Positions 16,377-24,051 of a stretch of 64,000 bases of DNA are shown here, piece by piece (within the stretch, counting starts at the first letter, position 1; each line of letters starts with the position of its first letter). The stretch spans positions 62,001 to 126,000 of the forward strand of contig BTVX01000002.1 of NCBI GenBank assembly GCA_045862995.1, in the 5' to 3' direction. A model generated the notes under the pieces. The model worked only from the letters and a program-made list of their open reading frames with translations, was not told the origin of the DNA and ran no database searches. Made by a program: the position numbers and the translations under genes. The DNA comes from UBA2387 sp019454665. Lineage in GTDB: Bacteria > Armatimonadota > Fimbriimonadia > Fimbriimonadales > Fimbriimonadaceae.

Positions 16377-17363
16377 ATGCGATTGACCCATCTCGTTCAC
16401 TGCGCCGGTTGAGCGTCGAAACTGGGGCCCACCCAGTTGGCGGACGTGCTCCGCCACATCCCGACCTCGGCAGACCCGAACGTCCTCGTCGGCTTGGACA
16501 CCCGAGACGACGCCGGAGTGTTGCGCCTGGACGACGAGCGCGCCTTGGTTCAAACCGTGGACTTTTTCACGCCTGTGGTGGACGACCCGTATTCCTATGG
16601 CGCGATCGCGGCGGCCAACGCTCTGAGCGACGTGTACGCCATGGGCGGCACGCCGATCTCGGTCCTGAACATCGCGTGCTTCGACCCCTCGTCCGCGCCC
16701 GCCGAGGTGTGGGCCGACGTGCTGCGCGGGGCGCACGACAAGACGATGGAAGCTGGAGCCGTTGTGCTGGGCGGGCACAGCGTCGAGGACCCGCAACCCA
16801 AGTTCGGGATGGCCGTCACGGGTTGGGTGCATCCCGGCCGCATGTTCGCAAACACCAACGCGCTGGTCGGCGACCGAATCTATCTCACCAAGCCCTTGGG
16901 CACAGGCATCGTCACCACGGCGGCCAAGTTCGACAAGTGCAGCGAAGAAGAACTGACGGCGGCGATCGCTTGGATGGCGACGCTCAACCGCCACGCTTGC
17001 GAGATGGGCCAAGCCGTCGAAGTGCGTTGTGCGACCGACATCACGGGCTTTGGCTTGGTCGGGCATCTGTACAACGTGGCGCGTGCCTCGGGCGTGAGGA
17101 TTCGTGTTCGGTCGGCCGACCTTCCCGTGTTGCCAGGGGTTCGCGCGATGGTGGCTGCGGGCTGCCTGACCGGTGGCGCGGCCAAAAACGAGGCGTTTGT
17201 GGGCGACGCCTTGAGCGTTTCGCCTGCGGTCGAGCGGTGGCTGTTGGAGGTCGCCCTCGACCCGCAGACCAGTGGCGGTTTGGCGCTATTCTCGCGCGTT
17301 GCGCTGGAGGCGCCTTGCATCGGCGAGGTCGTGGAAGGTCCGGTGGGCGTCGAAGTGGTTTGA
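16377..17363 (+). CDS. selD: selenophosphate synthase with UGA-encoded selenocysteine
   Basis: SelD makes selenophosphate from selenide and ATP, the donor for selenocysteine and selenouridine. The frame from ATG 16377 reads RLTHLVHCAG, then TGA at 16410-16412 (codon 12), then ASKLGPTQLADVL, and continues open to 17363 (328 residues with the UGA read through). The UGA aligns with catalytic Cys17 of E. coli SelD (GAGCGCK), and Lys15 with its Lys20. Downstream are GLDTRDDAGV, DFFTPVVDDPYSYG, AMGGTPISVLN, GGHSVEDPQPKFGMAVTG, TDITGFGLVGHL and DPQTSGGLALF. Starting after the UGA would lose the active site. The -10 box is 7 bases before ATG. Confidence 0.93.
16420..16438 (+). promoter_or_regulatory. 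bacterial SECIS-like hairpin in selD
   Basis: AACTGGG (16420-16426) pairs perfectly with CCCAGTT (16432-16438) around the 5-base loop GCCCA. The loop lies 15-19 bases after the UGA, close to the usual distance for bacterial SECIS elements recognised by SelB. Confidence 0.65.
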
Positions 17364-17388
17364 TGCCCACATGGTTTCTGAGCGTGGC

Positions 17389-17416
17389 GCGGACAAATTC
17401 TCGAAATACTGTCCGC
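17389..17416. repeat. inverted repeat between selD and the caspase-like gene
   Basis: GCGGACA (17389-17395) and TGTCCGC (17410-17416) form a perfect 7-bp inverted repeat with a 14-base spacer. It ends 5 bases before the -35 of the next gene and may be an operator. No T tract follows, so it is not a typical terminator. Confidence 0.4.
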
Positions 17417-17421
17417 AAGCA

Positions 17422-17451
17422 TTGACAAGTGTGCTGACCGTGTGCTAGCGT
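17422..17451 (+). promoter_or_regulatory. strong sigma70-like promoter of the caspase-like gene
   Basis: Consensus TTGACA (17422-17427), an 18-base spacer and TAGCGT (17446-17451). The -10 ends 7 bases before GTG 17459, implying a leaderless transcript. Confidence 0.65.
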
Positions 17452-17458
17452 TCCAATT

Positions 17459-18754
17459 GTGGATCGAATCGCGGGAGTCGCATCGAGTGATAGCAGAATG
17501 CCCCCCCCCCTCGAGGGTCGTAGGGCTTGGTTGGCGATTGCAAGGGGCTTGACCAAAGTCGTCGGCTTCCTTGTTTGGAGCGTTGTCCTTTCTGGAATTG
17601 CGTTCGCCGATCATCAGGCGGAACAGACGAACTCCAGCCGTGGGCTGCGGGTGAAACTGCTGGGATTGTCGCCAGACGACGAAGTCACGGGAACGAACGT
17701 CAACTTCACCATCGCCCTCGAAGCGTTTGCCCCGTCGAACCCCCAAGCCCCCCACTACGCGGTGGTCGCGTTCGACGAACTCAAGATCTACATCGAGGAC
17801 ACGTTGGTGTACTCGGTCACACGGTCACCAGGCGTTTCGGTCCCCACGTCGAAGGCGGTTCGGTTCGCGAGCACGTACTTTGAACACGGAACCGAGGTGG
17901 AGTTGAAGGCGGTCGCGAAACTGGGTTGCTACAACTTCGGGACGCCTCCGCCGTTTCCTCCACCGTTGGTCTTGGCGGACACGATCACGACGACGCTCAC
18001 GATGAATGTTGAGACCAGGAACCGTGCGACAGTGCTCGCGACGCACGAGGACTTGAACAAGGACGACGAATACGTCTTCACCGCCTCACCAGGCGCGCCC
18101 CAATATAGCTATGTGGCTAAGCAGGGAGCGATGGCAGCGTTGGATATCCTTGGAGTCAACAAGCACCAAGTGGTCCCCTCCGCTTATGGAGACCTGAATC
18201 AGGTCGTTGGAGAAGACGTCCTGCTGGGCTATCTTCAGGCCGACAACTACTTGTTCGCCTTTACGCATGGCGATTCCAGCATGATTCGTGCCTCGTTCGA
18301 TGATCAGGGTTCAGGTAATGGCGACGAAGAATTGACATGGTCCGAGATTGCCAGCGCTGGTCGGACAACTTCGACGGGTCGGAACCTAGCGTTGCTCTAT
18401 GCATGCTCGGCTCTTGATGGGGGCTCGAGCATGAAGGCCGCGTTGGGCATTTCTGGTCCGAATCGCGCCGCCGCTGGCTTTACCGTGCCAGTGTGGAGCG
18501 CATGGGATGATGAGAACGGCATTGAAGTATTGCTCAACAACCACTCGACTCTCGTCTTGACATGGCTTGTCGCTGGAAAGACGATCGGCGAGGCCGTGCT
18601 ACATGCCAATGAAACATACAGCCCGCGAGACGCGGATGGAGAGTTGACCGAAATGGCCATTGAAGGGGATGCCTACACTCGTTCCCACTACGTTTACGCT
18701 GAGGACAGCACAAAGCTCAATGCTTGGAGGAATCAATGGTATTGCTTGCCGTAG
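17459..18754 (+). CDS. secreted caspase-like (clan CD) candidate
   Basis: A 431-residue exported protein of unrecognised family. Residues 1-30 precede a hydrophobic export segment (GFLVWSVVLSGIAFA), followed by a beta-rich N-terminal domain of about 130 residues. The C-terminal half carries two strand-ending motifs like those of caspase/CHAT/gingipain folds: YLFAFTHGDSSM (candidate His) and NLALLYACSALDGGSSM (candidate Cys), about 50 residues apart and in the clan CD order. Peptidase activity is inference. A run of ten C (17501-17510) lies in the extreme 5' coding part. The next gene overlaps its end by 19 bases. Confidence 0.6.
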   Translation: MDRIAGVASSDSRMPPPLEGRRAWLAIARGLTKVVGFLVWSVVLSGIAFADHQAEQTNSSRGLRVKLLGLSPDDEVTGTNVNFTIALEAFAPSNPQAPHYAVVAFDELKIYIEDTLVYSVTRSPGVSVPTSKAVRFASTYFEHGTEVELKAVAKLGCYNFGTPPPFPPPLVLADTITTTLTMNVETRNRATVLATHEDLNKDDEYVFTASPGAPQYSYVAKQGAMAALDILGVNKHQVVPSAYGDLNQVVGEDVLLGYLQADNYLFAFTHGDSSMIRASFDDQGSGNGDEELTWSEIASAGRTTSTGRNLALLYACSALDGGSSMKAALGISGPNRAAAGFTVPVWSAWDDENGIEVLLNNHSTLVLTWLVAGKTIGEAVLHANETYSPRDADGELTEMAIEGDAYTRSHYVYAEDSTKLNAWRNQWYCLP

Positions 18755-19605
18755 TTTTGGCTTTGGGGACTTCGACCCCGCAAGCGCGCCCCGACGTTGC
18801 CATGGCGCTACAGTTTGTCCACCAGCTCCAAGCTGAGGGATTGGCACACGATTGGCCCGTTTCAATGTCGGACTTCGACGCCGGAAACTCCGTGCTTGAC
18901 CGTGCTGACTTCCACGTAAGGATCGGACCGTTTTCGGTTGTGGGAAATCTGTCGCGAAACCAAATCAGGCACTTTGGGTACCTGCCGAGAAGTTCAACAG
19001 AGGAACCTTCGGGTGAGGCGATCGAACTCGTGGGCGAGGGCTTGCTCTACCGGATCAACAAAGTCCGAACCTTCGCAAAGTTGCCTGGGCTGGCCACCCA
19101 TCTTAGCAAGACTCGTTCTGATGTCGGTTCTGGGCATGCAGAAGGGGCGCTCACCACCAATGCAAGGATTGAACTTGCCGGATACCAGTTGTACGGTGGG
19201 CCGTTTTTCAGGTTCGATCGCGCAGGAAGGCTTCTCAACTTTGCATCCCTCTATGTTCCGAAGCCGCCTGCAGAGATCAAGGTGACGAAAACGTTCGAGG
19301 AGGCTCGCGAAGCAGCGGTGGCTGCGGCCATGCCGTTCGTGCGGTCCATGCGAGCCGGAAGCCCGGTGATGCTCGAGGTGAACGAGCAGTACACGCGGCA
19401 GCATCCCGTGCTGTGGCAGCCCTCGCCGCGCATTGGAGAAACGTTGGCGCCGGAGTATCAGGCGATCCGCGACGCCGACAGTTGCCTCGCCGTCTATGCG
19501 ATCGTGCTCGACTCCGTGAACCAGGAGACCGGTCGCGGAGGTCCTGCGGCGCGCGTCATGGTGGATGCGCACACGGGGACCGTCATTTCCTGCGGCGGTC
19601 CATAA
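18736..19605 (+). CDS. secreted protein of unknown function, partner of the caspase-like gene
   Basis: A 289-residue protein with N-terminal signal peptide VLLAVVLALGTSTPQA. ATG 18736 is preceded by GGAGGAATC, a strong Shine-Dalgarno, inside the end of the upstream gene, so translation is coupled. The mature part shows repeat-like alpha/beta character, with KTFEEAREAAVAAAMPFV and a C-terminal AARVMVDAHTGTVISCGG that resembles a PepSY-type strand pair. A PepSY-like inhibitory or chaperone role toward the upstream candidate peptidase is possible but unproven. Confidence 0.6.
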   Translation: MVLLAVVLALGTSTPQARPDVAMALQFVHQLQAEGLAHDWPVSMSDFDAGNSVLDRADFHVRIGPFSVVGNLSRNQIRHFGYLPRSSTEEPSGEAIELVGEGLLYRINKVRTFAKLPGLATHLSKTRSDVGSGHAEGALTTNARIELAGYQLYGGPFFRFDRAGRLLNFASLYVPKPPAEIKVTKTFEEAREAAVAAAMPFVRSMRAGSPVMLEVNEQYTRQHPVLWQPSPRIGETLAPEYQAIRDADSCLAVYAIVLDSVNQETGRGGPAARVMVDAHTGTVISCGGP

Positions 19606-19672
19606 GGCGACGTTGGGCCATTGGTCCGATTTGGGCAGGAAGCCGCAACCCGGCGCTGAAGCAGGAGAGGTC

Positions 19673-20428
19673 ATGGCAATTCCCATCGCCCTTCAGCTGT
19701 ACAGCGTTCGACAAGACTGCGCCACCGATCTCCTCGGCACCATCGCCAAGGTCGCCAAGATGGGCTACGCGGGCGTCGAGTTCGCGGGCTTCTTCGACCA
19801 TTCCGCCGCCGACGTCCGAAAGTGCCTGGACGACAACGGCCTCGTTTGCCCCTCCACCCACACCGGGCTCGCCGCGCTGACCGACGAGACGCTGGAAGCG
19901 ACCGCCGAATACCACCTCGCCATCGGGGCGACCTGGGTCATCGTGCCGTGGCTGCCCAACGAGATGCACGACACCGTGGACGCCTGCCTCAAGTCGTCCG
20001 AGATGCTCACCAGTCTGGTTGAAAAGCTGGGCAAGTTCGGGCTGAAAACGGGCTTCCACGCCCACGGCCAAGACATGGTGCCGATCAATGGCGGCGAGTG
20101 CGGTTACGACATCATCGCGGCCAACACGCCCAAGGAATTCGCCATGCAGTACGACACGGCCAATGGCATGGGCGGCGGCGCGGACCCCGTCGAGCCGATC
20201 CTCAAGTGGCCCGGCCGAGGCCCCAGCATCCACCTCAAGGAGTGGTCGGGCGAGCACGGCGCGAAGGTCATCGGCGAAGGCCTGGTGCCCTGGCAGAAGG
20301 TGTTCGAAGCGTGCGAGACCGTCGCCGGCACGCAGTGGTACGTCGTCGAGCACGAATCCTACGAGGGCATGACGCCCATCGAGGCCGTCGAGAAGTGCCT
20401 GCAGAACCTGCGGGCGATGGGTAAGTAA
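19673..20428 (+). CDS. sugar phosphate isomerase/epimerase (xylose isomerase-like TIM barrel)
   Basis: A 251-residue TIM-barrel protein starting with IPIALQLYSVRQD, then KMGYAGVEFAGF, TGFHAHGQD, a Tyr/Asp metal region QYDTANGM, IHLKEW and VVEHESY. These carry the Glu/His/Asp metal ligands of the AP endonuclease 2/IolE-like family. Such enzymes isomerise or epimerise sugars or inositol derivatives. ATG 19673 is preceded by AGGAGAGGTC. It is followed by a strong hairpin and the assembly gap. Confidence 0.88.
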   Translation: MAIPIALQLYSVRQDCATDLLGTIAKVAKMGYAGVEFAGFFDHSAADVRKCLDDNGLVCPSTHTGLAALTDETLEATAEYHLAIGATWVIVPWLPNEMHDTVDACLKSSEMLTSLVEKLGKFGLKTGFHAHGQDMVPINGGECGYDIIAANTPKEFAMQYDTANGMGGGADPVEPILKWPGRGPSIHLKEWSGEHGAKVIGEGLVPWQKVFEACETVAGTQWYVVEHESYEGMTPIEAVEKCLQNLRAMGK

Positions 20429-20437
20429 GCCACCGGT

Positions 20438-20464
20438 GGGGGGCCGCGCGGGTCGCGGCCCCCC
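20438..20464 (+). terminator. GC-rich hairpin after the sugar isomerase
   Basis: A perfect 11-bp stem, GGGGGGCCGCG with CGCGGCCCCCC, and a 5-base loop lies 10 bases after the stop. There is no T tract. A diverged copy of the same sequence lies on the other side of the gap, suggesting that this hairpin caused the assembly break. Confidence 0.5.
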
Positions 20465-20470
20465 CACACA

Positions 20471-20665
20471 TCGCCAAGAAAAGCCCCCCCCCGCTCCCGC
20501 CCATAGCCCGCCCCCACAACCACGGCCGGGGGCGCGCGCGCGCCCAAGGAGAACGGCTTCGACTGGGTGCTCACCCGCCTGCTCGCCGGCCTGCNNNNNN
20601 NNNNTTTTGTTTATTTCCGCCCGGGGGGGGGGGCCGGGGGGCGCGCGCCCCCCCCACACTTCGCC
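20471..20665. other. assembly gap with error-ridden flanks
   Basis: Ten N lie at 20595-20604. The left flank (TCGCCAAGAAAAGCCCCC from 20471) is a degraded version of the right flank (TCGCCATGAAACGCCACC from 20661). The right flank before 20660 (CCGGGGGGGG to CCCCCCCACAC) is in turn a degraded version of the hairpin at 20438-20464. The two contig ends probably cover the same bases. Nothing here should be read as coding. Confidence 0.7.
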
Positions 20666-21484
20666 ATGAAACGCCACCCCGCTCTCCAGCCATTCTCCCG
20701 CGACCACAACGTCGGACTGGTGCTCGCGCGCTCCCTTCAGACCGCCTCGGACGATGCGGCTCGGCGCGAGGTTGCCGGCAAACTCCTCGAAGCCTGGGAC
20801 GTGGAACTCAAGGACCACTTCGACGAAGAGGAGCGGCTGCTCGGCCCGTTGGCATCCGAGGGGATGGCCGAACGGTTGCGGGACGAGCATCGCGTCATCG
20901 CCGATTGGATCGAAGCCTTCCGCACCACGGGCGAATGTGGCGAAACCGCAAGCGTCGGCACGCTGCTGCGCGACCACATCCGCTGGGAGGAGCGCGAGTT
21001 GTTCCCGGCCATCGAGGCGTCGGCCACCGAGGCGGACCTGGGGCGCTTGGCTCGCGAGACGGACGGTTTGGAGGCGCGTCGCCACGATTCGCCGCTCGCA
21101 CCCCGCCGAGGAGAACTCATGGACCGGCGGGCCAGCCAAGTGGTGGACCTGGCTGGCCTGGCGCGCGCCGCCTCGTCGAGCGGCCCCGCGTGGGGTTGCG
21201 CCACCGACGACCTCAACGGCACACTGGTTCGATGGGCCGAAGGCGAAGGCGTTGCGGCCCATGTGAACGACGTGGTGGACGTGATGATGGTGGGCGTCGA
21301 GGGTCGCGGGGTCGTGGTCGTGGACGGCCGAACCGAGACGATGACTGCCGGCGCGTTGCTCGTGATCCCCAAGGGCGCTGAGCGATCCGTCGCGGCCAAG
21401 ACCACGCCCTTCGCCTACCTCAACATCCACCTGAAGCGCACGCTCCAACTCACCGGCGCGGCGGCGCGCCCGAGCCGCCGATGA
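20666..21484 (+). CDS. hemerythrin-domain and cupin-domain fusion protein
   Basis: A 272-residue fusion. Residues 1-145 form a hemerythrin HHE four-helix domain: FSRDHNVGL, LKDHFDEEERLL, DEHRVIADWI and LRDHIRWEERELFPAIE supply the His/Glu ligands of a di-iron site. After a linker, residues 170-260 form a small cupin (GVAAHVNDVVDVMMVGVEG, then LLVIPKGAERS). Hemerythrin parts sense or bind oxygen, NO or iron; the cupin may bind a ligand or metal. ATG 20666 is the natural start, with the upstream frame running into the gap. The next gene overlaps as ATGA. Confidence 0.82.
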   Translation: MKRHPALQPFSRDHNVGLVLARSLQTASDDAARREVAGKLLEAWDVELKDHFDEEERLLGPLASEGMAERLRDEHRVIADWIEAFRTTGECGETASVGTLLRDHIRWEERELFPAIEASATEADLGRLARETDGLEARRHDSPLAPRRGELMDRRASQVVDLAGLARAASSSGPAWGCATDDLNGTLVRWAEGEGVAAHVNDVVDVMMVGVEGRGVVVVDGRTETMTAGALLVIPKGAERSVAAKTTPFAYLNIHLKRTLQLTGAAARPSRR

Positions 21485-22089
21485 CGCCTCCGACCGTCCT
21501 GATCGTCAATGGTTCGCTCGGCGGAGCGCAGGGCAACACGGCCGAACTGCTGGCCTTGGTCGAAGAGCAACTCACGGCTCGGGCACGCGTGACCCATCTT
21601 GAGTTGGTGCGCGAACCGACGCTCGACCGCATCCTGGCCGAAGTCGCTGGCGCCGATGCGTTCGTGTTCGGCACGGGCACCTACTGGGATTCCTGGGGCT
21701 CGCCCCTGCAGCGATTCCTCGAGATGACCGCCCACACCGAAGGCGACGCGATTTGGGTGGGGAAGCCGGCTGGCGTGGTGGTCACGGCGCACGCCACGGG
21801 CGCGAAGGAGGTCGTCAGCCGGTTGCTCGGCGTATTGAACGTGTACGGCCTGCTGTTGCCCCCGTTCAGCGCGATGGCCTACACCTACGCGAACCATATC
21901 GCCATGCCACACGCCAACGACCACTTGCGCAACGAGATGTGGGCGTTCGACGATGGCGCAGTCCTGGCGCACAACGTGCTGGAGGCGGTGGGAGGTGGTC
22001 GCGACTGGCGTCCCTGGCCGAACAACAGCGGCCAACACGGGGCGAAGTGGCTGCACACGTACTCCGAGCGTGCCTCGGGCCAAGCATAA
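21481..22089 (+). CDS. NAD(P)H-dependent flavodoxin-like oxidoreductase
   Basis: A 202-residue flavodoxin-fold protein with an N-terminal VLIVNGSLGGAQGNTAELL phosphate loop for FMN, the flavin-contact GADAFVFGTGTYWDSWG, and PAGVVVTAHATGAKEVVSRL. It belongs to the NADPH-dependent FMN reductase / NAD(P)H oxidoreductase superfamily. Its ATG overlaps the stop of the hemerythrin-cupin gene (ATGA), so the two are a coupled pair, which suggests electron supply to the di-iron or cupin protein (inference). Confidence 0.85.
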   Translation: MTPPTVLIVNGSLGGAQGNTAELLALVEEQLTARARVTHLELVREPTLDRILAEVAGADAFVFGTGTYWDSWGSPLQRFLEMTAHTEGDAIWVGKPAGVVVTAHATGAKEVVSRLLGVLNVYGLLLPPFSAMAYTYANHIAMPHANDHLRNEMWAFDDGAVLAHNVLEAVGGGRDWRPWPNNSGQHGAKWLHTYSERASGQA

Positions 22090-22090
22090 T
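22085..22090 (+). promoter_or_regulatory. -10 box of the DUF1905 locus
   Basis: CATAAT ends 6 bases before ATG 22097 (leaderless layout), overlapping the stop of the upstream gene. Confidence 0.5.
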
Positions 22091-22096
22091 CCGCCC

Positions 22097-22547
22097 ATGA
22101 CTCGGCGCTTCGTTTCCACGCTCCAGAAGGCTTTTGGCAAGGCGTTCGTCCTCGTGCCCTTCGATCCGAACGAGGCTTGGGGCGCGAAAGACGCCCACCA
22201 CGTGTGCGGCAAGGTGGGCGGGTGCGTCGTTCGCGGCGTGGTGGAGCGGCTTGGCGATGCCTGGGTGGTGCCGATCGGGGCGGCGTGGCTGCGCGACCAG
22301 CCGGTCGCTGTCGGCGATTCGGTGGAGATCGAGCTCGAGCCCGAAGGTCCGAACATCGGGAACATGGGACGACGTGGTCCAAGCGCTGGCCCTGGAGCCC
22401 GAGGCACGGCGGTTCTTCGATTCGCTGCCGACGTTCTACCGGAACAACTATGCGCGATGGCTGAAGGACGCGAAGCGGCCCGAGACCCGGGCGAAGCGCC
22501 TCGCCGAGATGGTCGCGTTGCTCAAAGAAGGGAAGCGCGAGCGATAG
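22097..22547 (+). pseudogene. DUF1905 / YdeI-like protein, frameshifted
   Basis: From ATG 22097 the frame encodes a DUF1905 beta-barrel start (FVLVPFDPNEAWGAKD, CVVRGVVERLGDAWVVPI, VGDSVEIELEPEG). Family-like sequence then jumps by one frame near 22345-22365 to give TWDDVVQALALEPEARRFFD, NYARWLKDAKRPETRAKRL and KEGKRER, ending at 22547. This second part is the YdeI/OmpD-associated helical end typical of the family. The original frame instead runs into unrelated codons to 22609. The cause is a real inactivating frameshift or a sequencing error. Confidence 0.65.
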
Positions 22548-22571
22548 TCCCAGCGATTGCGGCGACGTTCA

Positions 22572-22577
22572 CTAGAA
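22572..22577 (+). promoter_or_regulatory. -10 box of the DUF4870 gene
   Basis: TAGAAT lies about 9-10 bases before ATG 22588; the predicted leader is only a few bases. Confidence 0.45.
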
Positions 22578-22587
22578 TGGGAGTTCG

Positions 22588-23028
22588 ATGCACCAATCAC
22601 AACGCTTGAGCACGGAGACGACTGGCACCGAACGCATGCTCGGGGCGACCGCCCACGTCTTGTCCATCTTCGCGCCGATCTACGGGCCGTTTCTGATGTG
22701 GTTGGCCGTACGCAAGAACCACCGGTTCGCCGCCGCGCACGCCTTGCGCGCCATGTGGGACGAGTTGATTCTGAAGGGGCTGCTGCTGGTCGCGGGGACG
22801 GCGTCGCTGGTGATGACGATCCAGCGGCTGATGGCCCTATATGCGGACAACTGGCAGGGCTTCAACATCTGGGACTTCGCCCCGCGCATTCTCATCGGCT
22901 GGGTTTTGGTGGCCGTGCTCGGCGCGATCACCACGGTGGTTTCGGTGGGTCAGGCGGTTTCGGCGGCCAACGGCAAGTGGCCGAGCAAGCGCGCAGAGCG
23001 TCGCGCAGCGTTGGATCGAGGTTCATAG
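22588..23028 (+). CDS. DUF4870-like membrane protein
   Basis: A 146-residue integral membrane protein with about three hydrophobic segments. HVLSIFAPIYGPFLMWLAVR, then NHRFAAAHALRAMWDEL, matches the DUF4870 pattern, in which a helix hairpin precedes a conserved H-A-x-x-A face. The C-terminus is basic and cytoplasmic. The function of the family is unknown. Confidence 0.7.
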   Translation: MHQSQRLSTETTGTERMLGATAHVLSIFAPIYGPFLMWLAVRKNHRFAAAHALRAMWDELILKGLLLVAGTASLVMTIQRLMALYADNWQGFNIWDFAPRILIGWVLVAVLGAITTVVSVGQAVSAANGKWPSKRAERRAALDRGS

Positions 23029-23061
23029 GCGGCTCTGTTTGGGATTCGCAGCAAAGTGCTG

Positions 23062-23067
23062 TATGAT
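23062..23067 (+). promoter_or_regulatory. -10 box of the gene at 23074
   Basis: TATGAT ends 6 bases before GTG 23074 (leaderless layout). Confidence 0.5.
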
Positions 23068-23073
23068 GGGGTT

Positions 23074-24051
23074 GTGAAGAGACGATTCGCCACTCTGCTC
23101 CTCACCATTGCCAGTCTGCCCTTCTTGGCTGTATCCAGCGCACATGCTGTCGGGTCCATGCCCGAGTACACGCTCACCGTTCAAATCGAAGAACGCCAAG
23201 GCAGCAGATTGACGCCCTACTCCACCTATACGTACTGGGAGACCAAGGACGGAGTCAGGCGTCAGCTCTGGTCCGAGACCCTGCGCGAAGCCTATCACGA
23301 CCACTGGATCTCACCGACGGGTGTCCTATGGGTGCAGGCCGTGGGTCCCAAAGGTGGCTGGGGTTTTGTTGGAGTATGGGCTCGAGATACCGTCGGTCGT
23401 GTCCGCTTGAGACTCGACATGGGCTACTTGATTCCGAGTGGCGACCCCAGGTGGCAACTGACGGGGGTGGTTGCGCCGAGCAAACTGACATCAAGTCCCG
23501 GGCTGGAGCAAGCCGTGTTCACGTTCGATGAGGGAAGGCCGACCACCGTTCAGAGCATCGAGTGCGAAGATGGTTCATACATCACGATAGTGTTCGGTGA
23601 GCTGGGAGCCTCCCGGCCGCCAGACCGACTGATTGAGCTCATGCGCTCCAATGGACCTTCCGCGAGGCCAAAGTGGACTGTTGGCGCCCAGAACGTAATC
23701 ATCTGGCAGATCGCGGGAGACGAGCGGGTCGTGGTGCACAAAGGAAGGATGAGCGGTGTTAGGGAACCTTACATCCTTAGGGTTGAATCCGAGGATATAC
23801 TCCCCCAGATGCCAAGTCGCATCGTTCGCTGCGGATCCAACTTCCTGTGGTTCTCCAAGGGGTCTCGGGAGGTTGCTTTCATGGGTTTGCAGGGTCAGCA
23901 GCTGGCGAGGTTTGACTTAGGCGGCCTTGCGGGTCTGAGCTACCAAGTGGAATTGCCGTTGAGTCTCCGATTTGACGAACTGATTCTGCGAACGCGCGCA
24001 CTGGTTCAAACCCGAAGAAGTTTTGGGTGGTCTCAAGGTTTTGGAGATTAG
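23074..24051 (+). CDS. secreted protein of unknown function, N-terminal part of a probably frameshifted gene
   Basis: A 325-residue product from GTG 23074 with signal peptide RRFATLLLTIASLPFLAVSS and cleavage near AHA. The mature part alternates short strands and Trp/Gly turns (GPKGGWGFVGVWARD, LWFSKGSREVAFMGL), suggestive of a beta-propeller-like surface protein. It stops at 24051, but the coding signal continues in the +1 frame without a good start. Composition is lower in GC than its neighbours. No family is recognised. Confidence 0.6.
   Translation: MKRRFATLLLTIASLPFLAVSSAHAVGSMPEYTLTVQIEERQGSRLTPYSTYTYWETKDGVRRQLWSETLREAYHDHWISPTGVLWVQAVGPKGGWGFVGVWARDTVGRVRLRLDMGYLIPSGDPRWQLTGVVAPSKLTSSPGLEQAVFTFDEGRPTTVQSIECEDGSYITIVFGELGASRPPDRLIELMRSNGPSARPKWTVGAQNVIIWQIAGDERVVVHKGRMSGVREPYILRVESEDILPQMPSRIVRCGSNFLWFSKGSREVAFMGLQGQQLARFDLGGLAGLSYQVELPLSLRFDELILRTRALVQTRRSFGWSQGFGD

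Noticed and set aside
16338..17066. N-terminal extension of dapL
   Set aside because: It runs antisense through selD; the aminotransferase family starts at ATG 16337.
20530..20594. Coding sequence KENGFDWVLTRLLAG just left of the gap
   Set aside because: It lies in a contig end shown to be error-ridden and has no start or family.
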